Below, in pieces: positions 24,892-38,749 of a stretch of 64,000 nucleotides of DNA. A program made the translations under genes and the position numbers. Position 1 is the stretch's first letter, and the number at the start of each line of letters is the position of its first letter. Under the pieces are notes generated by a model that searched no databases, was not told the DNA's origin, and was given only the letters and a program-made list of their open reading frames with translations. The stretch is from Atrina japonica (Eukaryota; Mollusca; Bivalvia; Pterioida; Pinnidae): positions 911,501 to 975,500 of the forward strand of contig BROG01000026.1 of the NCBI GenBank assembly GCA_030159075.1, written 5' to 3'.

Positions 24892-27800
24892 TGACCATAT
24901 AAAAGTATATTGTACATATATTTGATTTCAATGGTATTAATTCAAGTAATGGTTTTTGTCTGTAATGTGGTAAGTGAAAATTGTTGTATTACAATTAACC
25001 AGAACATAAGTATACAAGTATGCAGTCATTACAGTGGAACCTCATTATTAACCCATTCACTCCTATAGACACATTTGGACTGACCTAAATAATTGATTGA
25101 CATTGTTTTTCAGGGGTTGATGGATTAAGACCTATTGTCCAATTCACACAAGCTGCTTGGGGGAAGTAGCTTTTGTTTGCTGTATACTGTATACTACTGC
25201 CGGATATTTTAGCTTCTGTTTGACTTTCTCCATTTGAGAAAGTTTGTCAGGTTATGATCAGATGGACATTGGTCATTTTGTGGTTATATTGTAATCAGGG
25301 TTTTCCCTCTAACAATATACAGCTGAAAATGTGCTGAGTACGGCCTAAATACCATTGCAACAAACAAACAAAATTGGAATGAAAGATTGAAATCACATTC
25401 TGGGGAGAAATGTTCAGAAATAAATTTTTTGTATGCGCTTAATGCTTATTCACATTTTTTTGTATTTTTAAAGGTATATACTTAGTAACTAGTTAGCTAA
25501 TCACCAGAAACACCCATAGTGTGGATCTAATTGTAATAACAAGGCATGGGAACCAAAACAAACTGTCCATGATAAATAGCCTATGGTAGAATCAGCACAT
25601 AATGTACAGATCTACATAAATCTTACATTAGCTTATGTTACTTCAATTTAACCTTGTTGAACAGGACATACATTTGACAAAATTCTGTCCCCAATTTATG
25701 TTGTTTTGTTTGGTAAAATCATTTGACTTCTTCATAGTCACAGCAAGATGGACCACTGCAACATATTGATCTGTTTAACTAAAATTTCTCATCGTATCCT
25801 GTTGAAATTTGGTCAGTTGCTTATCCAATCTATTGTTTTCAGTAATCAGTTGGCATTAAGTTGTGTCACAACATAATTGCAACTGTTTGAAATGTGAATT
25901 CCAGGTAACAGTACTAACTTTCATGTGCATGTTGTCCTGACTACATTTCGTAATCCAGATACTCTTGCTGATTGGCTGAAAATAAAGTGGCCAATGCATT
26001 TGACATACCATATAAGGATACGCCTACTACTTTTTAGAATGTCAGCCAATCATATCTGAAGCATAGTAAGGATTCCTTATATGGAATGTCACATCTTTCA
26101 CAGAGGTAAATTTAAAGATTTCTGATTGATTTCTGTTAATAAAACTATAATATGGCAATTTATTATTTTTTTTTTTAGTTTTCATTTTCTTCTATTAGGA
26201 GTGCTTTTTTTTTGAAAGAAAATGTCAAATGTTACAATAACTCCACCGGAATGTGACTTTAAATAGACACACTGATGCAAAAATAAATACTGGTAATGTA
26301 AAATGATAAGCCGAGGTAAACTATAATGCAAATCTTGGATGACAGCATAAGTATATTTTGCTTTTTTCAGTTTGACTTATTTCAGTTTTGTTTGATTTAA
26401 CAGAATTGACAGGCAAAAAAGAAGTTGGCTCTGAAAATATTGCTCCAGGGAGAGGAATTGACCTGGAGTTCGAAACAGATGGTAAGTAGAAATCTAACCA
26501 GACTTCTAAACAGATTTACAGAGATCTGCTGATTTATATGCCTTTTGAATTATTTACATTGCTTTAAGTTGCAGTTTTTAACATCTTGTCAAGTAAATAA
26601 TTGTATGTATGTACCACCACAAACTTTTGCACCAAAATAAAATGTTGACCATACTATACAACAATTATGGAAAAAGAAGTTGTTAAAGAGAACCCATTTT
26701 TTAGACTACAATGACTGGGCAAGTCTGAGGTATGGGATCTACATACATTGTATTTTACTTTCGGAACCTGTCATCTGCTGACCATATAAGACCTAGGGCC
26801 TAACAACATTAGATTTGTGAATGTCTATTCTCTTTTTAAACTTTCTCTGTTTCTCAAAATTAAGTTTATATGTAATTTCTGCTCCAGGGTTCTTGTCAAA
26901 GGTAACCCTCAAAGCCAGCCGGACCCAGATGTTAGAAGACCAGACCCAGGCAAAAGTTAATGAGAAAGTCCTGTGCCTAAGCAGCTGAAAATTTTTTTTC
27001 AGCCTCTGGGGCAGTTGGGATGGATCTCTCAATACAAATTCTAATGTATATTGATACTTTATATGATTTTTACTTTAATATTGTTCAGAGCTATTAATTA
27101 ATTTCAGTTCAGACAATCTCACCTGAAGCAGCACTCTATGAGACATGTTATGTAACAGCACACAAGGGGGCATGCCGAGCAGGAGCCTTTCACTCAACAG
27201 GTATTATGACTTATTGAAATGTCATCTTTTACTATGACTTACTATGAGTCATCAGGCATCATGACTTACTGAGTCATAAAAAATATGACTTATGTTATTG
27301 TGAGTCATCTGATGTTATGACTAACTGAGTTGTCTGACTTACTGTGAGTCATCTGGTATCATGTCTTACTGTGTCATCTGGAATAATGACTTACAGTGAG
27401 TCATCTGGTATAATGACTTACAGTGAGTCATCTGTTATGATGACTTACTGTGAGTCATCAGTTAAAATGACTTACTGTGTCATCTGATGTTATGACTTAC
27501 TATGTCATCTGGAATAATGACTTACTGTGAGTCATCTGGTATAATGACTTACAGTGAGTCATCTGTTATGATGACTTACTGTGAGTCATCAGTTAAAATG
27601 ACTTACTGTGTCATCTGATGTTATGACTTACTATGTCATCTGGAATAATGACTTACTGTGAGTCACCTGGTATAATGACTTACTGAGAGTCATCTGTTAT
27701 CATGACTCACTGAGAGTCATCTGGTATTATGACTTACTGTGTCATCTGATGTTATGACTTACTATTGTCATCTGGAATAATGACTTACTGTGAGTCACCT

Positions 27801-30800
27801 GGTATAATGACTTACTGTGAGTCATCTGTTATCATGACTCACTGAGAGTCATTTGGTATGATGACTTACTGTGAGTCATCTTGTATGATGACTTACTGTG
27901 AGTCATCTTGTATGATGACTTACTGTGAGTCATCTGTTAAAATGACTTACTGTGTCATCTGAAGTTATGACTTACTGTGAATCATCTGATATTATGACTT
28001 AGTGAGAGTCATCTGGTGTTATGATGCACTAAAAGTCATCTGGTGTTACTGAGATTTATCCAATACTATGGTAATGCTGTGTTTCATTGACTGACGTAAG
28101 GTTTATTGAGGTGTGTAAAATGTATTGACGTGAGGTGAGCTTTTTTTAACTTTGATTATTTCGTGTTTTATTTTTGTTCATATCGCATTTTTACTAAATA
28201 TTCTTAGTAAATTTGTGTTTTTTCAATAACTCGTCAATTAATCAATTTTAACAAGGTTAACGACTTTTCATCGAGGGCTATCCTGTTAGCAGTGATGACA
28301 TCATGGAGGTTGCATTTGTAAAATATAGTCTAACTCAAGAATTGAATGTTTACAATAAAGTCCAATATTCTGATGTAAATGAAATTAAATCTAGTTTGAA
28401 TAATCATTAAATGAAATGCCACATAATTCTACTTACTTCTTCTGCCTTTCAAAATTATACTGTACAATTTGTTAGTAGTTTTAACAAAACGTCATCGATC
28501 TATTTATAAATATGGAATTCCACTATATAAGATTCCAGTGATGTTGAGCCTGCCTTGAGAAACTGCAGTATTACTCCCCCATAGATATAAATAGAAATAA
28601 TTACATATACTGCTGATACCAACATGAAGCTAAATCAATTTCTATTATCTCTCAAGAATATGTTAGTTTTCTAGTCCATGGAAAAATGAAAATAAAAGCA
28701 GAATAGAGGGGATAGCATTGAGAAGGAGGTGCTTGTTATGCAATTGGCGCATGAAATTCATTATGAATAAGTTCCTGTTCATTTTGAAAACTATTAAATT
28801 AATGTGTTTGTCAACTAATCGCTATACATAACCTGCCTTAATGAGATTCCCTGTGGATATTTCCTTATTTATGAAGCCTATATGGTGACCACACGCCTGA
28901 TATAACCAGCGACTGGTTAATTTCAGCGGATGGTCACTTGTATACTGTGTGTATTGATATCACAAAGGGAGGTAATCCATCAGTGAATGTTTCCAGTTCT
29001 CGTTTCTGCGGAAGTTAGGGAAAATTGCCATGTCCATTGTCGGGTGTTTACACAACAATTATCACAACTTTTGAAGTTAATCACACTTAGATTGGGATGT
29101 ATAAACCTAAACTGTTTGTGTAATCAGTCTGTTCATAATGGATTTCAAACAGAAACGATGTCTTTAACAAAAGACAAAGTTTTATCCATTACTGAAGGCG
29201 TTGATGTCTATAAGTGAAATTGGTGATAGATCATTTTGCTACATCGTGACTTTAGACCCACATTATGTTGATGAAAAATTATTTCTTTAACAATAAACAT
29301 TGGGTTTTTCACCCCGTTCAGTTATTTATATTAATTAATACAAGATAGAGAACGTTGTTTGGTTGTTTATTTAGTCTTGGCAAAGTATATGTTCATGTAC
29401 CACAGTAATAGCCCTAAATAGGATTGTTAATGTTAGATATCACAGCCATTTTTCGCTATGGAAAATTTTATTTTACCTGTCCCCTGTGTCATGTTTGGTT
29501 TAGATTTAAATAGGTTCCATAAATGCTCATGTTTTATTTTGAAATGAGTGATAATGCACGACAGACAATATTTAACGTTGGTGTGGAAGATACAACAAAT
29601 AAGATTTGAAATGTTAATTTTGAATTTATTTAGAGGCTGGAAATTGAATTTTGTTTTGTTTTTAGAACTACATTAATTTGCTTTATTTTCATTTCATATA
29701 TGTTAGATAGAAGTAGTTTGAATCCCATGGCTATTTTGTCAAAATAACAACCCTTTTCAGTACTTTCAGTACTTTGATTTATTTCAGAGGGAATAATACA
29801 CTATTCTTCATGCGAGTAAAATTCTAGCAACGTCATTTCAATGTTTATCACAAAGTTAAAGAATTGATCAATGATGTAATTCATAAACACCAAAATAAAA
29901 CCATTGATAGTAATTTATGGATGTAAATTGAAGAAAATATCAAAATTAGGCACAGACTTCTGGGGATAAATGTGTCATTTTTTCATTATTTTTGGGTATC
30001 TACCAAATTCAGAGAACAAAATCAAACAAATTCAGGATTATTAAGATGATATAGTGAAATTCATTTTAGCAAACTCATTTATATAGAAAAAACTACACAT
30101 TTATTTCTATTTGTATCAGCAGACTGCATATGATTGTTGTAGCGGAAGGAATTAACGAGAGCATAGGTTTTCTGTCCTTCGGATGAGAAAGTAAAAACCG
30201 AAGTCCCATGTCACAGTAGGTGTCGGCACGTTAAAGAACCCTCACTGCTCAATGGCCATAAGTGCCGAGCTTAGGCCAAAATTTTAAACCCTTCACTGGC
30301 ATTCGGTGACGTCTCCATATGAGGGAAAGATTCTTGAGTGGGACGTTAAACAACAATAAACAAACAAAAACAAAAAAAAGATCAAACCTGCCACAGCAAT
30401 TTAGGACCATAAACAAACAAAAAAAGATCAAACCTGCCACAACAATTTAGGACATTAAATGCAGATCAAGTTCAAATTTTTCTTAAGTTTTTTGACAGGT
30501 AGATGATGCTATATTTATTTTTCAGGTAAACTGATAGCAACGGGGTCAGAAGATTCATCAATAAAGGTATGAATCAAAGGAAGGAAAGATAAATAACAAG
30601 AGTGTAATATTTCTAATGAGAGACCGGTTGCCTTGAAAGATCACAGTCAGAAATTCATAAAGAATTTTGATTTGATAATTTGAATTAAACCTCTTTTGAC
30701 ATTGCATGTCACGATGTTCGAGATGTCAGGCATTGTTCTGCCAATTTGGGGAAAATGCTGATGGCAATGCAATTGAGAATTTCATTGTGAATTTGTGTCA

Positions 30801-33800
30801 AGTTGGGAAAAATAGTTTGCTCACATGTAAATATAAATGTAATGGAATCTCTTCTTTGAATGCCCCCCCCCACCACCTGCATTAATTTTATTAATCATCA
30901 CTGTTATGGTCTCTACACCAAGTTGGGAGTTTTTTTTCAAATTGCAGGGATGCCAACAATGCCAATTGTAAAAAAAATTGTATTTTACATTGGGAATTGG
31001 GCCTCATTGAAACTACAGAAAGAGTCATGGATGTCTTGTTGTGACAGCCAGTGACATTGTTTTCAAGATGGCCACCAAAACATGTAATTTTTTCATCAAT
31101 GTCCAATTTAAACAAAAAATGACACATTTGGGTAGGCCGATACAGCAAACAAAATGACACCAAAAGATTCAAAATGATGGCCATTTTAAAGTTTTTAATA
31201 TGGCCTTTACATTGCAAACAAAATTCATTTATTAAGTTTTTTAAAAAAGGGATCTACATACAAGTATAAAAACTAATTAATTAATCCATTGTCACTTTTA
31301 ATTAATATAAGTTCCCCATTAGCAATCTGATTAGAACTGGGTCAGAACAGCTTTTTGTGTAATACTTGACTCAATTGTTACGTTTTGTGATGCCTCGCTC
31401 TTTCATACCTCTGTATCCTGTTTTGTTCAATGTCTTACTTTTCAATTAGGCTGAAGTTGTTTTAAAAAAATGTTAAGATCCCTTAATATTTGATGCAATG
31501 AGCCCTTACAGACGGTTGCCATCTCACCGATATCTAATTTACATGTTTATTTTGTTACATATTTTGCTATGTATGAGGAATATAATATATCCATTGGAGC
31601 AGTAATTTTCATTATTTCTGACTTTCAACTGGATCTTAAGAGTTTGAAATAAATGTGTTAACACTATTTAAGTAATCAGAAATGTTAGATGTATCTACTT
31701 TTTGTAATCAGATATTAGATGTAGAAAGGATGTTAGCAAAAAGTGCAACACCAGCAGAAATCATTGCCATGGAAACACCACAGCAAGCCATGGAAAATCA
31801 CCCAGTCATCAGAACCTTATATGACCACAGTGATGTAAGTATTGTCTACCTTTAGTAACTTCCTCTTGAATAGGTTTACGGATAAACAGACTGGTTTAAG
31901 GAAGCTATTATATGATTCAGAAAACTTGATGGGGTGGAGCAACATTTATATTATTGAACGGATGATTCTACTCACTTTTTGGTTTTGACAGACTTCACAA
32001 GAAATGCATTTTAGTTGCCATTGGATACCACCTAGGTATGGTGACAAGTTGGAACGATTACTCTTGCCATGGTGATCTTAATATTATTATGTTGCATCAG
32101 GTAAAATCCAAAATCGTCCGGGTCAAGATAGGTATGAGAATTCACCTCTCCAGTTTATAAAAATTGGTCTATTTATAATGCTTAAAAATGGAATAAATTC
32201 AGAATTGGAAAACAGACCACAAAATAACACAAGGGATTGTTCAGGTTATGCGGAGGTTACAACGACTACAAATCTTGTAATATGATGATAATAATGATAT
32301 CTGCAGTGATGATTTTCTTCCATTATGTAATGGAAATCCGCTAATTTGGAAGCAGGGAACCAATATTTTTTATGGGTCTCCGATATTTTGGTAATATGCA
32401 TTTCTACTGCGATCGGTTTCCGTATTTAATCCCGTTAAATGTGGTTCACTCAGTAATCTTGATCTTAAATGCACTTTATTCATGTCGTGTACGTACTGTC
32501 AAACGTATAAAAGACCGGTCATACAAATTACTGAAAAACAGGTAAATTGACTGAAAAACACCCGATGCCAATAGATACGTGCTTGTAGCAAGGAAAGATC
32601 ATATAACTTCCGTGATGTAGACCAAAGTCGACCTGTTATTCACATATCGCTGTATTATAAATATCGGACTAAAACAACTATAGTATCATATTTTATAATT
32701 TTTGAACATCAAAGATTTGAGAAGTCGGGATCAGTATTAATGGTGGCAAACCTATTTCAGATATTTTTGTAATTACGCAAAATCGTCACTGTATCTGTCA
32801 CTTCGTTTTTATGCCCCCGACTGGAAATTTGAATTTTGTGTTGTTTTATGCTACACTCAACAATTTTTTAGTCATATGGTGGGCGGCCTGTTACAATGCA
32901 TTCAGGAAGAGATCACGGGTCTTACTCAAGTAAACTGGCAAACTTGATCGCAAAATCAGGTTCTCGTAGGACTTGAAACCTCACGGACTAGAAATGAGAG
33001 TCTTCATGGTTTAAAGTACAATACTAAAAAGGTCATTTGATTGAGAAGTTCTGATTATACATTATTTAGACAAATTGGTTTTTTTTTTCATTGGTGTTCC
33101 TTTCGTCATTTGATGTAAAAAGCTTTAGGATAAGTACTTTTGATGGAGACAGTAAAATTGTTTGTTTCATTTTGTTTAAACATTTCAATTTGCCACAAAA
33201 GTCACTTCTATGTAGATGTAATAAAATCCTTATAGCCTGGTGGGTGGAGTCTTGTGATCCCTTTCTTGACCTGGATGATTTTAATTTTTAGGTTATAAAG
33301 CATAAAGACATTAAAATTACACAGGCAAGAGTTATCGTCCCTATTTGTCACCACGACTACATGTATGTATCCAGTGAAGAGTAAAACGTTTTTCCCATTT
33401 TTTTAAAACCAAAAAGTGAGTAGAATCCTCTGTATGATAATTAAAAGGTTACTTCGCCGCACCAAGTTACGTAAACCAGAGTATACCTGCCTTTAAAAGC
33501 CTTTCCTATAAAGGTATAGAAACTACAAAGACTTCCATGACTCATCTGCCCTTGTGATCACATGTACACTCACCCAGATCAATAAACAGACTGATCAACT
33601 GTAATAATTGAAGGGGTAAGAAGTTTTAAAGAGCAGTATTATATAATTTGGATATTTTGCTGTAGTTGCTTTATCCATGTGTATGATAATTAATAATCAA
33701 AAAGTGTCAATACTTGTAAAATATGATAAACATTTTATATTACTGAATTAACATTTTAAAGAAAACTGTCAGTCAGCCCACTTACTTACAAGGCTACAGC

Positions 33801-36800
33801 AGCTTTGTATATGAATTTGTCTTTGTATTGTTGTTAAATGTCCCACTTAAGAATCTTCCACTCATATGGAGACATCATCAAATGCTGCTTCAAATTTTCA
33901 CCTATACTCGGCACTTACGACCATTGAGCAGTGAGGGTTCTTTAATGTGCTGACACCTACTGTGACACTGGACCTACTGTCTCATTCAAAGGACAGGAAA
34001 AGACAACCGCCTCCCTTGTATCTGACAATGAAAATCTACTTATGATCTGTCTACTTACTACAGTGGGACCTTGCTATTAAGAACACCTGATTGATTGACC
34101 CAAAGTTGTCTGATTAGTGCTTTGGACTTTTAACAAAGCTTAAGTCAGGGGCTGGACTTATTTAATGCTAATCAAGAAATTTTCCAGAGATTAAATATTA
34201 ACAGTCTTAAATGCAAGGTGCTCTTTAGGTGAGATTCCACTGTACTTCTATAATTAGTTCAGCAAATTTTGACTATGTGGAGGGTATCTTTCACATATAT
34301 ATCTTTTTCAGCTGTCATTGCTACAGTTTTTGGTATTACAATGCATTGCAGGAAGTGACCTGTCTTGACTTTCATCCTTCCCATTCCATCCTGGCATCTG
34401 GTAGCAATGACTTTAGTGTTCGATTTTTTGAATATTCAAAACCATCTGTGAAAAAGGCATATAAAAGTATTCAGGTAAGCAGAAATATATTTGATCATCA
34501 TCTGTATGAAGGGGAGCAAATCATTTTAAGTTCTATGAAGATGGATAGCTGAAGGTTTATTGTGCATAACATAAACCCTGTTCATACAACAAGAAATGCT
34601 ACTTAAGTATTATTTGCACATTTGTGAAGTTAGGTGTGCAATTTTTGTTGTATGAACCGATTTGCTCATATGGAAATTCTGCACAAATGAGTAAATTTGC
34701 ACCTGGTCAGGAGTAGGTGCAAATTAACTTTTCCCAATATGTTGTAGCAAATCACATGCTCCTGTGTCCAGTTTACTCGATCATGGTTCTGGTTGGATAG
34801 CACAAACATCAATGCAGCTAGCGATTGCATGATTCCTGCCAGTAATAGTTTTAAAGTCTAGGCAGGTGGTTTTAGTTGATGTATTTACATGGTCATCGTT
34901 ACCACAGGTGTTTCGACTTTAAATCAGTTCAACTCAATGTTTGAATTTTTTAACCCAATTCATATTTGAGACATTGATCAACATTTATTGCTATTTTTTT
35001 ACATACTAAATAACATTGTAATTTTTAAAGTTGTTGAACGAACGTTTTTCTTTTAAAAAGTTAGGGCGTAAAGGGAATTGAATAATGCAACATTTTTTAA
35101 AGCTGTTGAAAGTCGTGATATATCTACAACCATGGGACATAAATATTTGTCACTTATGTTATTTTCTTCTTTGTTTTATATAAAACCAACAATTTTTAAA
35201 TTCACACAGAATCCACTTATTTAAGCAATATTTCAAATATTTCAAGTTTACATGAAGGAAATTGAATTAAATTTTTTAATCGTTTTGAAATTTAGAATTA
35301 CTTTTGTTTATTTTGAGAAATTAATTATTCTGTGGAGGATAAAATTACTTCAGGTAAATTTTGACATATTTCATTAGACTGAAAGAATAATTACAGAATT
35401 TACAAAATTATTCCATGAAAAAAATACTGTCATTTCTGTAAATAAACACGATAATTAAAAAATGCATATATATTTTAGAAATATGAAATTGTCCTATATC
35501 TACCATAAATTTGTACAAAGTTGTAAAATTCTGGATTTTACCAGCATTTAAAAATTATTGGTTGTATATAAAACGAAGAACATAACATAAGTGACAAATA
35601 TATATGTCCCATGACTGTGCATGTAAATCTAAGTCCGACTCTGTATGTCTGCTGTTTTGTAATGACAATGTAAACTTCTACTGATGCATAATCAAAATTA
35701 CCAATTCAGATTTGACTAAAGACTTACCTTTTAGGACTTTCAGTCCTTTGATTTTATTTTGTATTACTTACTTACATGCATACATAATACTGCTTGTATT
35801 TATTGACTATGTTTACATTGCTACCCTCAGTAAGACCACATCTTCATTAAATTCAATATGTCGTTATAACTTAAAATTGTGTCATGATTGTCAAATTGTT
35901 TATACACTCAAATATGAGTGACCCTACAATGTAACACATTTTCCAAAACTTTCTCAACTTCAAAGACTGCTGCACGATTCTTACCAGTTGAAGGTCACAT
36001 TCAATAAACACAACTTTTAGGCTCGTGTCTGAGATGAAGCCTTCGACTTCACAGAGTGGTGTCGAGATAAGGGAATAATTCAAAAATATAAATGAATATT
36101 GATTACGCAGTTTATGACATTGTGTTGAATCCAGATAACAAGGTATATTATTCAGAGATTTTACCTAAAATCATTTAGCTTACATTTTTTTGTTCCATTT
36201 TCAATACATGAAAAATAGGTACAACTGTTGTTTTATTTGCATGAAATTGGCATTTTTAACCTAAATATGTAAAGAATTTGCATAATGGGGAACACATTTA
36301 TGTGACTTATTCTGCACTTTCTATGATAAATTCTTATTTTGCCTAAGTGTGGTTGAAATTTTTAATTTTTTGATAGGAAGCAGCTCAAGTCCGATGTTTA
36401 TCTTTTCATCCATCTGGCGAATATATTCTTGTCGGAACAGAACATCCAACATGTAAGTTTATCATCAACATTCACATTTGCAATAACCTCAGTGAAGATT
36501 TTTAGAGCTTTTGATTTGCCCAGGCCTGTGGTTAGACACTTTTTGACCTTGTCTTTATTCAAATTTTTTTTTTTTTTTAATTCTTTATTTTCAAGTCACT
36601 TTTCTACAGGACATAAATGAAACATGACATGACATTCACAAAAACATCAACACAAACATGCATATATGTAACCATGGTAATTGTATAAACACAAAAACAT
36701 CAATGCATACATACATATATGTAACCATGGTAATGGTATAAACACAAAAACATCAACACAAACATACATACATGTAAAAGTATAAACACAGAAACATCAA

Positions 36801-38679
36801 TACAAACATACATATATGTAACCATGGTAATGGTATAAACACAAAAACATCAACACAAACATGCATATATATAACAGTATAAAACTGTATACACATTTCA
36901 ATTTTCTATGAATGAGGAAGAAATGGAAAAATTATACAACATAGATTAGTATAGAGTAAGGTGATGAAAAAGATCAGTTATAGAGATGTGTAAGGTTTTA
37001 GAACAGAAGAAAACAAGAATACATGTACATGCCAATGATGCCATGTATATATAGTCAGATTATCCCTAAAAATTAGCTTTGTTTAGGGCTTACATGATTT
37101 TATTATAAAAAAAGGAAAAAAAACTTTTTCAAAACTACAATATACAGTATATACTCGCCTATAAGTCTATTCACCTCTAAGTCAGAGGTAGACTTTGGGC
37201 CTACAATCTTGGGATTTGCCGTTGACCCGCCTACAAGTCGGTGTCAAAAACCACAGAATATGTCAAGTAAAAAATCTGATTGGGAATTGTTTTCAAAGAA
37301 AATCTAACCAATATTTAATAAAAAATTTTTATCTGTGTCAGTACAACACTTATTTATTGCAGTGTAAAATCATTTCTTTCTCGAGCGTCTGAGTGATATG
37401 AATAGACCTACTCAGCATTTAAACATGGGAGGCACACCACTGCAGAAAACAAAAAACCCAAGTATGAACAGCATTAGTTTATAGAGAAATATATCACAAG
37501 GCCTTATTTTGCCTTGGTCCATTACCAAAAGTGAATACTTATATATGCTTTAAAGTATGCAAAGTTGATTTTTCTTGTGCCTGACTGTTAACATCAAGTA
37601 GATTCGAAGAATTATAAATCCTGGGTTTCTACCCTGCTGATGTGAGAATTAAAAAATTATCTATTTTCGACTGCCAATCTATTTCAGAGTCACCGATTAT
37701 ATATATATATATGGCCTCACATGTTAGGCTGTGTATTTGTTGTCACAAGGGCCCTGTTGAAATGCAAATATTATCAGTTGGGTATTGTTCAAACAAAAAC
37801 GGGCTATCATTCACAGTGTTTTTGTCCTAACATTGTCCAAAACCTATTACCCCATGATATTATGAAGGAAAATAAAAATATTTAGCATTTTCAAATTCCA
37901 ATTGCTGACAGCTTACAGTAAGCAGAGCAGAAGTGACGATGTCAGCCTCTCCCTCAGGTCAGCAGATATTTTAGTTTGACATTGAAACGGATGTTCCCTG
38001 ATATGTAGCAGTTATCTGTTCACTATTAAAGTTTGATATTATGTCCTATTATCTGTTTGTATGTTGTCATACCTTAATCATTGCTCAATGTCAAATCTTA
38101 CTGACAAATATCAAGTCTTACTGACAAAAGCCATTCTGAGAGTGTCGAAAAAGGGTAAATAGGTGTGTATTAGTCCCCTATGAGTGGCAACTTTCCGTCT
38201 CTGTATCAGTCAGTCTGTTCAGCCAGTATTCCCTCTGGTTAAAGTTTTGGTTAAGTTTCTGAATTGCTTGACCTTTACTTAATACTGGTTTCACAGGTAA
38301 GGGACATTTATCAACTTATCGGTACTCTTAGAATACTTGATCTATTTATGACGGTGTTTATTATCATTTTGTCTTTGCAGTACGACTCTATGATGTAAAC
38401 ACTTTCCAGTGTTTTGTTGGCAGAGATCCTAAACATCAACACACAAGTGAACTGACCTGTGTGAGTAATGCTTGAACTGCTCAAACTAATACAATCAAAA
38501 TTGCAATGGCCACCTCTGGATAAAAAGATACCTGCCTATAAAGTCCATTCAAATATAACTTTTTTGTAATGATTAAAACTTTTTTAAAGGTCACCTGTCT
38601 ATAACAGCTCCTTTTGCATGTTCTCTTGATTGGCCTTTATAGACAATTTTGACTATGTATTTTTTTCATCAGGAAAATG

Positions 38680-38749
<70 letters not shown>

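Larger units (their letters stand above)
24610..26403 (+). other. CSTF1: CSTF1 intron 2, GC-AG type
   Basis: The donor is AAG|GCAAGT, the optimal context for a GC donor, and the acceptor is TTTAACAG. It contains a (GA)n run, a fold-back element and a degraded SINE-A-like stretch (about 25205-25370, with GAGAAAGTTTGTCAGG and GTGCTGAGTACGGCC). Confidence 0.88.

Noticed and set aside
34229..34552. 107-codon ORF read as one protein
   Set aside because: Only its middle part (34352-34474) is real coding sequence, CSTF1 exon 7. Both ends run into intron.
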